Notes under the pieces: generated by a model | What the model was told of the DNA's origin: nothing | Databases searched by the model: none | What the model saw: only the letters and a program-made list of their open reading frames with translations | NCBI RefSeq assembly: GCF_900114085.1 | Contig: NZ_FORU01000004.1 | Coordinates: 62,001 to 126,000, forward strand | DNA length: 64,000 nucleotides | Source: Myroides guanonis | GTDB taxonomy: Bacteria; Bacteroidota; Bacteroidia; Flavobacteriales; Flavobacteriaceae | Reading direction: 5' to 3' | Part shown: positions 27,313-34,476 of the stretch, piece by piece | How positions within the stretch are numbered: the first letter of the stretch is position 1 | Layout: the number at the start of each line of letters is the position of its first letter | Made by a program: the position numbers and the translations under genes

Positions 27313-29088
27313 ATGAAGAAAAACATTTTATTTCGCATAGGTAGTTTAGTTACTATTGGGGCTTCTTTATTAGCGGTTTCTTGTACTGATTTGGAAGAAT
27401 CGGTTTTAGATGAGAATTTGGGTTCTTCTGAAGCTGATCCGGCTTCGGCTCTTGCTTCGGCTTATTCAAGATTAGGAAGCAATCTTTTTACTGGTACGGG
27501 GGGATTATTTGCTCTTCAAGAGATTAGTAGTGATGTGGCAATTCTTCCAACTCGTGGTAGTGACTGGGGTGATGCTGGGCGTTGGAGAGGTATTGCTGAG
27601 TTTACTTGGGGGCCTGATAACAGTATTGTTTCTGGTAATTTCAATGATTTGACTAATGGGATTACAAGGGCTTATACGGCTATTGAAACTATTGGTAAGA
27701 GTGATATTTCAGTGAAAGAGCAGTATTTGGCTGAATCTAAGGGATTGTTGTATTTTTATATTGCTCAGATGTTCGATTTGTATGGACAGGCTCCGTATAA
27801 GGATATTAATGACATGACTGCTCCTATGCAGGTGTTGTTGGCTGAAAAACATATTGACCAGTTGATTGTTGATGTGGAGGGACTTTTACCTCAATTGCCT
27901 GATTTAGGTAGTCAACAGACTCATGCGGGACGCTTTACTAAACAAGCTGCTTATGGTTTATTGGCTGAGTTGTATATGAACAGAGCGGTTTATAAGGATC
28001 GTTATAATGCTTCTTCTAGTTTTAATTTTACTGAGGTTGCTATGGATGGTTCTGGTTCTAATATGGATAAGGTGATTTTTTATGCTTCTAAGTTGATTGA
28101 CGATGGTCGTTTTCAATTAGAATCTAATTATTTCCACAATTTCGCTATTGATAATAGTTCTTCTCAAGAGTTGATTTTTGCGGTTGTGCAACATGTTTCT
28201 GATATTAAAGGGTCTAGCAATGACTTGGCTTATAATACTATGGAGCGAAATCAAAGGGTGACTGCTAAGAACAGGGGTACTAATGCGAGTGCGATTCGTC
28301 CAGAATTTTTTAGCAGTTGGGAAAACAATTTTGACGACCCAAGGTTTCAAAGAAAATATCAGTATGAAGATGGAACTTGGTTTAAAAACGATGGTACGGA
28401 TGTTTCTGTTCCTGCGAGTTCTATAGCTCCTGGTACTTCTCAACCGTGGTTCCATTTTAATAGAGGGATTCAGTTTGGTCAACAACATGGTCCGGTTCTT
28501 TTATCTTCTGGTGTGTTTGATATGACTGCTGATGGTCGTATAAAGGTTCATCCTTTGGTGATGGAAAAGAGTACTACTACTCCAATGAATTTTACTCCTG
28601 AAATGAATTTTGATGATCCTACTCAGGCTATTTTCAAGCAGGATCAAATTAATGGAGGGGCTCGTTGTTTTAAGTTTGAGTTTGATGCTTCGAATGGAGA
28701 TAATGGTTCGTCTGCTGTGGATATTCCTATCTATCGTTTGGGTGGTATTTATATGCTTCGTGCTGAGGCTTATTTCCGAAAAGGAGATTCTGGTCTAGCG
28801 CTTCAGGATATCAATATGGTTAGAACTAGCCGTACTCATGATTCTTTTTCTGGGTCTGTTGCTGGAAAAGCAATTAGTGGTTTAGATAAAGAGGTTTTGT
28901 TTAAGGAGTTGGGGTATGAGATGTATTGGGAGAGTAAGCGTAGACCTCAAATGGTTCGTTTTGGTAAGTTTGATTTACCACTTGCGAGATCTGCTAAACC
29001 TCAATCGGATCCTTTTAGAAGGGTGTTTCCTATTCCTCAGACTATTTTAGATATTGATACACATTTTAATCAGAATTTTGGATATTAA
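27313..29088 (+). CDS. SusD/RagB-type surface lipoprotein
   Basis: 591 aa. Lipoprotein signal with lipobox AVSC at about residues 21-24. SusD marks are TPR-like helices in the N-terminal half (YLAESKGLLYFYIAQMFDLYGQAPYKD) and a C-terminal region with YRLGGIYMLRAEAYFRKGD and YEMYWESKRRPQMVRFGKF. It caps the SusC barrel on the cell surface and binds the substrate. The 2-bp spacing to SusC shows one operon. No hydrolase is fused to it. It is followed by a repeat block and a terminator at 29521-29558. Confidence 0.93.
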   Translation: MKKNILFRIGSLVTIGASLLAVSCTDLEESVLDENLGSSEADPASALASAYSRLGSNLFTGTGGLFALQEISSDVAILPTRGSDWGDAGRWRGIAEFTWGPDNSIVSGNFNDLTNGITRAYTAIETIGKSDISVKEQYLAESKGLLYFYIAQMFDLYGQAPYKDINDMTAPMQVLLAEKHIDQLIVDVEGLLPQLPDLGSQQTHAGRFTKQAAYGLLAELYMNRAVYKDRYNASSSFNFTEVAMDGSGSNMDKVIFYASKLIDDGRFQLESNYFHNFAIDNSSSQELIFAVVQHVSDIKGSSNDLAYNTMERNQRVTAKNRGTNASAIRPEFFSSWENNFDDPRFQRKYQYEDGTWFKNDGTDVSVPASSIAPGTSQPWFHFNRGIQFGQQHGPVLLSSGVFDMTADGRIKVHPLVMEKSTTTPMNFTPEMNFDDPTQAIFKQDQINGGARCFKFEFDASNGDNGSSAVDIPIYRLGGIYMLRAEAYFRKGDSGLALQDINMVRTSRTHDSFSGSVAGKAISGLDKEVLFKELGYEMYWESKRRPQMVRFGKFDLPLARSAKPQSDPFRRVFPIPQTILDIDTHFNQNFGY

Positions 29089-29109
29089 TTAGAAAAGGAC
29101 TTAATTGTT

Positions 29110-29455
29110 CTTTCGTAAATACGGTTATTCGTTGATTTGTAAATGGGTAAAGGAGTTTATTTGTGAATTTGGTTATTCGTTAATTTGTAAATGGGAAAAG
29201 GAGCAAAGGAGCAAAGGAGCAGAGAGGCAAAGGAGCAAAGGGGCAAAGGGGCAAAGGAGAAGGGCAAAGAGGCAAAGGAGAAGGGCAAAGAGGCAAAGGA
29301 GCAGGGCCGAGCGTAAAGTTTTAGTCTAGTAGACTAAAATAGCGACGGAGCCAGCAGGCGTGCTGGAGTAAGAATATAAGGAGCAAAGGAGCAGGGCCGA
29401 GCGTAAAGTTTTAGTCTAATAGACTAAAATAGCGATGAGGCCATCAGGTGGGCGG
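29110..29455 (+). repeat. composite repeat block with two R1 copies
   Basis: Leader copies (GGTTATTCGTTGATTTGTAA) at 29118 and 29169, octamers at 29190-29303, R1 at 29301-29371 (full type A), a short spacer, and R1 at 29391-29455 with central A instead of G and an altered second hairpin. The 602-bp gap 29089-29690 also has small palindromes near 29463-29499 and the terminator at 29521. Confidence 0.8.
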
Positions 29456-29520
29456 CTTTAAGCGAAAAATCGATTTTCGTTGTTCGACAATCGAAATTAG
29501 ATAAATAAGAATTTAGTTAC

Positions 29521-29558
29521 AAAAGCGGGTTGTTCTATTTTGAGCAACCTGCTTTTTT
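29521..29558 (+). terminator. intrinsic terminator after SusCD
   Basis: AAAAGCGGGTTG, loop region, CAACCTGC, then six T. With its 5' flank (AATTTAGTTA) it is almost a copy of the terminator at 31298-31337, about 1.8 kb away. Confidence 0.85.
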
Positions 29559-29690
29559 CGTTTGTTAGTATACTGTATTTTTATTTGTAGTATATATGTG
29601 ATTTGTCCTGTTTTTGCTACGCATTGTTTTGTGGGGATGGAATCTTGTTGTTTTAATTTTGCTTCGTTATTAATTTTAAAATAAGTCGAG

Positions 29691-30197
29691 ATGTTTATGA
29701 ATGTTGATTTTCTATGGTTTTCTTTGTTGCTTGGTGTTGGGGCTACACTATTTATGGATTTATATGCTGTGTTTATCAAAAGAGTTTTTCAAATTCCTTC
29801 TTTGGACTATGCTCTACTAGGGAGGTGGATTGGACATTTTAATAAGGGTATGTATCGTCATCCAAATATTATGGTTGCTTCAAAGATTGAGTATGAAAGA
29901 GTAATAGGGTGGTGTGCTCATTATATGATTGGTGTTGCTTTTGCTTTTTTGTTGCTGTTATTGACTGGGATTGATTGGGTTTGTAATCCCTCTTTCTTGC
30001 CTGCGTTGATTCTTGGTGTGTTGACAACAGTTGCTCCTTTTTTTATGATGCAACCTGCTTTTGGTTTTGGAATTACGGCTTCTAAGACTCCTAAACCAAA
30101 TATAGCTAGGTTGCGTAGTTTACAAGCTCATACAGCTTATGGGGTAGGTTTGTATGTGACAGGTGTTATAATTAGCTTCTTGTTTTGTATTTTGTAA
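29691..30197 (+). CDS. DUF2938 family membrane protein
   Basis: 168 aa with four hydrophobic segments (about 5-25, 78-100, 103-125 and 147-167), so an inner-membrane protein. The loop RWIGHFNKGMYRHPNI, later PFFMMQPAFGFGITASKTPKP and LRSLQAHTAYGVGLYVTG are typical of DUF2938, whose function is unknown. The AraC-type regulator starts 100 bp downstream on the same strand, and a terminator at 31298 follows both. The regulator may control it, but sequence does not prove this. Confidence 0.85.
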   Translation: MFMNVDFLWFSLLLGVGATLFMDLYAVFIKRVFQIPSLDYALLGRWIGHFNKGMYRHPNIMVASKIEYERVIGWCAHYMIGVAFAFLLLLLTGIDWVCNPSFLPALILGVLTTVAPFFMMQPAFGFGITASKTPKPNIARLRSLQAHTAYGVGLYVTGVIISFLFCIL

Positions 30198-30297
30198 ATC
30201 TTCTATTGCTTTTTAATAAATAATAGAAAGTTTAAAAGGGTGTTAAGAATTATCTTTAAAAGTTATTAATTTTGAGGTGTTTAAAAGTTTTGGGTTT

Positions 30298-31251
30298 ATG
30301 AAGAAAACGAAATCTATTACCGAAATTAAGTCTACCCAAGATTTTAGAGATCATTTCTTTGGTGATGAGGATGTTTCTTTGGAGTGTTCAGAATGTGCTC
30401 CTTTTCGCGGTGAAAGTGGTTTTCTGGAAGTTTTTTCATTAGAAAATCTGCAAATGGTTTCCAATTCTTTTGTTGGTAGTCAATCTAGGAAAAAGTTTTA
30501 TACTGTAGTTCTTGTTACTGAGGGACAGATGGTAGAGACGATTGGACGTCATCAGCATACTTTTTGTTCAAATATGATGTATTTCATAGCAGAAAATCAA
30601 TTGCATAGTATTGAGCAGTGGAGTAAAGATTTGAAAGGGGTTATGTGTTTATTTGATTCTGATTATTTTTTGCTTTGTATCAAAAACCAAATTAGGTTGA
30701 ATAGTTTTCCTTTTTTCCAATTGACCAAGGATCCTTTTGTTGAATTGAATGATAGGGAAGCTACTATGATGGAACATCTTTTTTGGAAGATGAGTAGTGA
30801 ATTATGTCAGAGGGAATCATTTAATGGTGATTTGTTGGTTAGAATGTTTTTGAATATTATTTTATTAGAGGCTGAAAGAATCTATACCAAGAAGACTCCT
30901 GATATTACTTTTGAGTTATCGCGAAAAGAGCAGTTGGTTGCTCAGTTTCAGTTGTTGATTAAACAGCATATAATCGAAATGAAGCGGGTGGATGAATATG
31001 CGAATTTACTTCATGTGCATCCTCATTATTTAAATGATGTGGTGAAAGAGGTTACTGATTTTCCTGCGAGTTATTTTATTCAAAATCAGTTAATCGATGA
31101 GGCTAAGTCTAGATTAATTCAAACAAATGCTACAGTTTCTATGATAGCGGTTATGCTTAATTTTAATGAAGAGTCTTATTTTGGAAGATTTTTTAAAAGG
31201 CATACTGGTGTAACTCCTCTTCAATATAGAAAGACTCATCAGCAACATTGA
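30298..31251 (+). CDS. AraC-family transcriptional regulator
   Basis: 317 aa from the ATG at 30298; a GTG at 30277 is less likely. The N-terminal 200 residues form a cupin-like sensor region (YTVVLVTEGQMVETIGRHQHTF). The C-terminal about 100 residues hold two helix-turn-helix motifs: VDEYANLLHVHPHYLNDVVKE, then SMIAVMLNFNEESYFGRFFKR and TGVTPLQYRK. These proteins usually activate a nearby operon when a small ligand binds. It is downstream of the DUF2938 gene with its own terminator after it. The ligand is unknown. Confidence 0.9.
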   Translation: MKKTKSITEIKSTQDFRDHFFGDEDVSLECSECAPFRGESGFLEVFSLENLQMVSNSFVGSQSRKKFYTVVLVTEGQMVETIGRHQHTFCSNMMYFIAENQLHSIEQWSKDLKGVMCLFDSDYFLLCIKNQIRLNSFPFFQLTKDPFVELNDREATMMEHLFWKMSSELCQRESFNGDLLVRMFLNIILLEAERIYTKKTPDITFELSRKEQLVAQFQLLIKQHIIEMKRVDEYANLLHVHPHYLNDVVKEVTDFPASYFIQNQLIDEAKSRLIQTNATVSMIAVMLNFNEESYFGRFFKRHTGVTPLQYRKTHQQH

Positions 31252-31297
31252 TAGGGTGTTTTTTTTTGATAAGAGAGTAACTAACATAATTTAGTTA

Positions 31298-31337
31298 TAA
31301 AAGCGGGTTGTTCTATTTTGAGCAATCCGCTTTTTTT
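31298..31337 (+). terminator. intrinsic terminator after AraC gene
   Basis: AAAAGCGGGTTG, loop, CAATCCGC and seven T. Nearly identical to 29521-29558 including the upstream AATTTAGTTA, so the pair is a copied terminator module. Confidence 0.88.
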
Positions 31338-31377
31338 ATTTTAAGGGAGAAAATAAAATGGATCAATTCTATACTCC

Positions 31378-31860
31378 TTAGCATAATCGCTCTTTAGCTA
31401 TTTCAATTTGTCTTCTATGTCGCAATACATGAACAATTGCGTGTTCCATCATTTGTTCAATGTCATAGGACTGTCCCCATTTTGTTTTTATTTTATCGGG
31501 ATAGTCGAATTTCTCGAGGCTATAATCGTAAATAGTTTTGAAAGTGTCTCTTGTAAATACTATTACTTCATCCAAATCACGGATATATTCTAAGGCTGTA
31601 TCTCTATGTCTTAATCCTGGACGAGGAATAGCATGATCTATAGATTCTCGAATGTATATAGCATAAGAAAAGGCTGAACCTATAACATGCGCTAGTATAT
31701 TTCGAATGGACTTGCCATTGGGATCAGAGGTGTGTGGGTCGATAGTAGCGGCTAAGTCTTTATTAGAGATTGGAACAATAACATATTGCAATTCATTTAA
31801 AGCCCTTTCATATTCAGCTAAAATAGCATTCACAGCACGTTTGTTTTGGTCTGTTTTCAT
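31378..31860 (-). CDS. DinB superfamily protein
   Basis: 160 aa, a four-helix bundle of the DinB/YfiT type. The metal-binding His set is visible in LAHVIGSAFSYAIY (about residue 58) and near the C-terminus in EHAIVHVLRHRRQIEIAK. Members include thiol-dependent metalloenzymes and proteins of unknown role; the substrate cannot be inferred. It is a single gene between the AraC terminator and the tandem secreted pair. A second, different DinB gene lies at 45545-46039. Confidence 0.88.
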   Translation of the reverse strand: MKTDQNKRAVNAILAEYERALNELQYVIVPISNKDLAATIDPHTSDPNGKSIRNILAHVIGSAFSYAIYIRESIDHAIPRPGLRHRDTALEYIRDLDEVIVFTRDTFKTIYDYSLEKFDYPDKIKTKWGQSYDIEQMMEHAIVHVLRHRRQIEIAKERLC

Positions 31861-31917
31861 AATATTTATATTAATAATGAAAAGTGTTTTGTTGTTATAT
31901 AAATATAGTGAAAATAG

Positions 31918-31953
31918 AAAACCCCAACGTATATAATAAGATAGTTGGGGTTT
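31918..31953 (-). terminator. terminator of first small secreted-protein gene
   Basis: AAACCCCAAC ... GTTGGGGTTT, with an AT-rich loop. On the minus strand it runs into TTTTCTATTTT. The same hairpin is repeated at 32770-32803 behind the paralog. Confidence 0.8.
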
Positions 31954-31993
31954 AAAAGTAATCTAAGTGTTTATTTGTAATCTAAGTGTTTAT

Positions 31994-32386
31994 TTAAGGT
32001 TTTACTTTGATTGGTTCTAGAATTACATCACCAGGGAAAGGTATAGGATATACTATCACACCATTACAAGAAACTCTAGGTTCTCCAACTATAGTTAAAA
32101 CTTCATTCATGATTATTACTCCAGGTCCTGCATATTGATTTCTTAACTGTTGTAATCTATTGTTCACATAAGAGTCAGTTCCACAACCTTTTTCTCTAAC
32201 TACGAATTGATATCCATGATAGTTACTTCCTTCAATTTTAATAGGTTTCATCACTACTAATTCGTAAGGATATTCAGGAATTCCCCAATTACCAGGAGGA
32301 AATTGATCGTTAGTTGTAGTTGTACTTGCAAATGAAGACAATCCTAGGGTACACACTCCGACAAGTGTGAAAATTAGTTTTTTCAT
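31994..32386 (-). CDS. small exported hypothetical protein, copy 1 of tandem pair
   Basis: 130 aa with a signal peptide MKKLIFTLVGVCTLGLSSFAS cut at about residue 21. The mature protein has YPYELVVMKPI, then GCGTDSYVNNRLQQLRNQYA and a third Cys near residue 110. It is alignable with the gene at 32813-33211 along its length. The signal peptide, the upstream region and the terminator are nearly identical in both, so a unit of about 0.8 kb was duplicated. No known domain; three Cys may form a disulfide outside the cytoplasm. Function unknown. Confidence 0.82.
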   Translation of the reverse strand: MKKLIFTLVGVCTLGLSSFASTTTTNDQFPPGNWGIPEYPYELVVMKPIKIEGSNYHGYQFVVREKGCGTDSYVNNRLQQLRNQYAGPGVIIMNEVLTIVGEPRVSCNGVIVYPIPFPGDVILEPIKVKP

Positions 32387-32700
32387 AATTTATAGTTATA
32401 GGTTTCTATAAAAATACCAAATCATTTCGATATGACATAGTTTTTTACGCACTTTTTTGTGAGTATTGTTAGAGGGTTATTTGTGAATGCGGTTATTCGT
32501 TGATTTGGTAATTCGTGAATTTGTAAATAGGCTAAGAAGCAAAGGGGCTAAGAAGCAAAGGGGCAAAGAAACAAAGGTGCTAAGAAGAAAAGAGGCAAAG
32601 AAGCAAAGGGGCTAAGAAGCAAAGAAGAAGGGGTGAGCATTAAGTTTTGGTCTAGTAGACTAAAATAGCGACGGATCAGTAGAAGGGATGGCTTTAAGGA
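32387..32700 (+). repeat. composite repeat block with degenerate R1
   Basis: The shared upstream region of the pair (32387-32470) is followed by a leader (GTGAATGCGGTTATTCGTTG), octamers (32520-32628) and a decayed R1 (32629-32693, left arm TTTTGGTCTA still pairing by a G-T wobble). Confidence 0.75.
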
Positions 32701-32769
32701 AAAGTAAAGAATTGACGAGGGAGAAAAGAAAAGTGACTATATTGTTTTAAGTTGATGTAATAAAAATAG

Positions 32770-32803
32770 AAAACCCCAACGTATAGTAAGTTAGTTGGGG
32801 TTT
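32770..32803 (-). terminator. terminator of second small secreted-protein gene
   Basis: AAACCCCAAC ... GTTGGGGTTT hairpin, a copy of that at 31918-31953, followed on the minus strand by TTTTCTATTTT. Confidence 0.8.
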
Positions 32804-32812
32804 AATTGTAAT

Positions 32813-33211
32813 TTAAAATTGTTTATTAGGTGGTGTTATGATAATTGGATCTTCAATCACTTTTTCAAAATCTCCAGGATAAGGTATATCGCGTGGACAT
32901 GGTGTTCTCGGTATTCCATCAGTACCTAGAAGTTTGTTCATCACTATTACTCCTGGCGCAGCATATTGATTTCTTAATTGTTGTATTCTGTTGTTTACAT
33001 AAGTATCGGTTCCGCAACCTGTTTCTCTTACTAGGAATTGAAATCCATGAGTGTTACCACTCATTTGAATCGGTTTCATTACCACAATCTCATAAGGATA
33101 TTTAGCACTTAAAAGGTTGTAGTTAGGATTTTGATCTCCTGTAGTTGTACTTGCAAATGAAGACAATCCTAGGGCACACACTCCGACAAGTGTGAAAATT
33201 AATTTTTTCAT
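32813..33211 (-). CDS. small exported hypothetical protein, copy 2 of tandem pair
   Basis: 132 aa with the signal peptide MKKLIFTLVGVCALGLSSFAS. Core motifs YPYEIVVMKPI, GCGTDTYVNNRIQQLRNQYA and APGVIVMNK are kept from copy 1, while the C-terminus and the N-terminal mature segment differ. Upstream it shares the stretch with CATTTCGATATGACATA and CACTTTTTTGTGAG with copy 1, which probably contains the promoter. Likely a surface or periplasmic protein; the Cys positions match those of copy 1. Function unknown. Confidence 0.82.
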   Translation of the reverse strand: MKKLIFTLVGVCALGLSSFASTTTGDQNPNYNLLSAKYPYEIVVMKPIQMSGNTHGFQFLVRETGCGTDTYVNNRIQQLRNQYAAPGVIVMNKLLGTDGIPRTPCPRDIPYPGDFEKVIEDPIIITPPNKQF

Positions 33212-33299
33212 AATTTATAATAATTGGTTTGTATAAAAATATCAAATCATTTCGATATGACATAATTTTTTACGCACTTTTTTGTGAGTATTGTTAGAG

Positions 33300-33770
33300 G
33301 GTTATTTGTGAATGCGGTTATTCGTTGATTTGTAAATAGGCAAAGAGGCGAAGAAGCAAAGGGGCTAAGAAGCAAAGGGGCTAAGAAGCAAAGGGGATAA
33401 GAAGCAAAGGGGATAAGAAGCAAAGGGGATAAGAAGCAAAGGGGATAAGAAGCAAAGGGGATAAGAAGCAAAGGGGCGAAGAAGCAAAGGGGCTAAGAAG
33501 CAAAGAGGCGAAGAAGCAAAGAGGCTAAGAAGCTAAGAAGCAAAGAAGCTAAGAAGCAAAGGGGCTAATAAGAAAAGAGACTAAGAAGAAAAGAGACTAA
33601 GAAGAAAAGAGACTAAGAAGAAAGGGGGCTAAGAAGAAGGGGGATAAGAAGCAAAGAGACTAAGAAGAAAAGAGACTAAGAAGAAAAGAGACTAAGAAGA
33701 AAGGGGGCTAAGAAGAAAAGAGACTAAGAAGAAAGGGGGATAAGAAGCAAAGGGGATAAGAAGAAGGGTT
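33300..33770 (+). repeat. leader plus longest octamer array (about 430 bp)
   Basis: The leader GTGAATGCGGTTATTCGTTG (from 33308) is followed by more than 50 purine octamers, 33340-33770. Units are mostly GAAGCAAA with GGGGATAA, GGGGCTAA, GAGACTAA or GAAGAAAA, in local runs of identical pairs, a sign of recent expansion. No R1 element follows. Confidence 0.85.
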
Positions 33771-33917
33771 GCGGGGTTACAAGATATTTGTGAAGAGATG
33801 ATAGTTTTTTTTTAATTTATTCTAAATCAAAACTTTAACACTACTTATAGTATTTATACGTATTGTATATATGAAAAAAAGTTCTGAATTTTGGTATTAA
33901 GTTGATTAGACGAGCAT

Positions 33918-33962
33918 AAAAAAAGGCTTTCAGTAATACGGCAATATTACCAAAAGCCTTCC
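33918..33962 (-). terminator. strong hairpin reading as a minus-strand terminator
   Basis: AAGGCTTT, GTAATA, loop, TATTAC, AAAGCCTT, with a run of T on the minus strand only. No minus-strand gene is visible just to the right, so either it protects the region from read-through or it ends an unseen minus-strand transcript. Confidence 0.6.
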
Positions 33963-34006
33963 GGTCTCGCATTAAAAAAATGTTTAACCTTTAAAATGTA
34001 ATTTTC

Positions 34007-34026
34007 GAGCTTTTTCGTAAAAGCTC
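34007..34026. promoter_or_regulatory. hairpin in leader of the small secreted-protein gene
   Basis: GAGCTTTT and AAAAGCTC pair around a four-base loop, 56 bp before the start at 34082. It lies in the probable 5' untranslated region, so a role in RNA stability or regulation is possible. Confidence 0.4.
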
Positions 34027-34081
34027 AAACACCGAGCACGAGAAGAGTTCTCATCACTCAAATTAATCTAATACTAAAGAT

Positions 34082-34438
34082 ATGAAAAATATTTTTAAAA
34101 ACACCCTGCTGTCAACAGTTGTTTTCGGTATGGCAATCGCAAGTGGGTTCGCGATGGACAATAACCCACCAACAGAACCAGTTAAAAAAGTGGTTGAAAT
34201 AGAAGTAGTAACGGAGGAAGCTCCAGAAACACTTCAAATGGGGTTTGGCTATGTAGATTCTTTGGGGAATTGTGTTCAATATACTGGACCACTACCTAGT
34301 GATTGTACAATAGATCAGACTGCAGATCAATGTACCGTAACCGTTGGAGGAATTATCAGGCATTTGTATATTGCTGTTAAAAATCCGATTACGAATGTAT
34401 GGAGTTGTATTACGCCTCTTTACAAAGAAATTCCGTAA
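34082..34438 (+). CDS. small exported protein, DUF6520-like
   Basis: 118 aa with a signal peptide (KNTLLSTVVFGMAIASGFA, cut near residue 24). The mature part is short and acidic, and then has four Cys in pairs (GNCVQYTGPLPSDCTI, then DQCTVTVGG and WSCITPLYK). Size, signal and Cys layout resemble the small DUF6520 proteins of flavobacteria, but I am not certain. It lies tail to tail with the S9 peptidase of the SusCD operon, with a shared terminator between them. Possible roles are a surface structural peptide or a substrate of that operon (inference). Confidence 0.7.
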   Translation: MKNIFKNTLLSTVVFGMAIASGFAMDNNPPTEPVKKVVEIEVVTEEAPETLQMGFGYVDSLGNCVQYTGPLPSDCTIDQTADQCTVTVGGIIRHLYIAVKNPITNVWSCITPLYKEIP

Positions 34439-34451
34439 TAAATATTTATTA

Positions 34452-34476
34452 GACGCCCTTTTAGGGCGTCTTTTTT
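34452..34476. terminator. intrinsic terminator between convergent genes
   Basis: GACGCCC, loop TTTTA, GGGCGTC, six T. Strong GC stem; it ends the plus-strand gene at 34082-34438 and touches the stop codon of the S9 peptidase gene. Confidence 0.9.

Noticed and set aside
11009..29088. Many minus-strand frames inside the giant adhesin, phosphoesterase and SusCD genes
   Set aside because: Shadows of GT-rich coding sequence on the other strand, with basic low-complexity products.
29105..29329. Plus-strand frame rich in Arg, Lys and Gly
   Set aside because: Lies wholly in leader and octamer repeats.
33247..33471. Minus-strand frame of 74 codons
   Set aside because: Made of repeated LLLIPFASYPLCF-like units from the octamer array.
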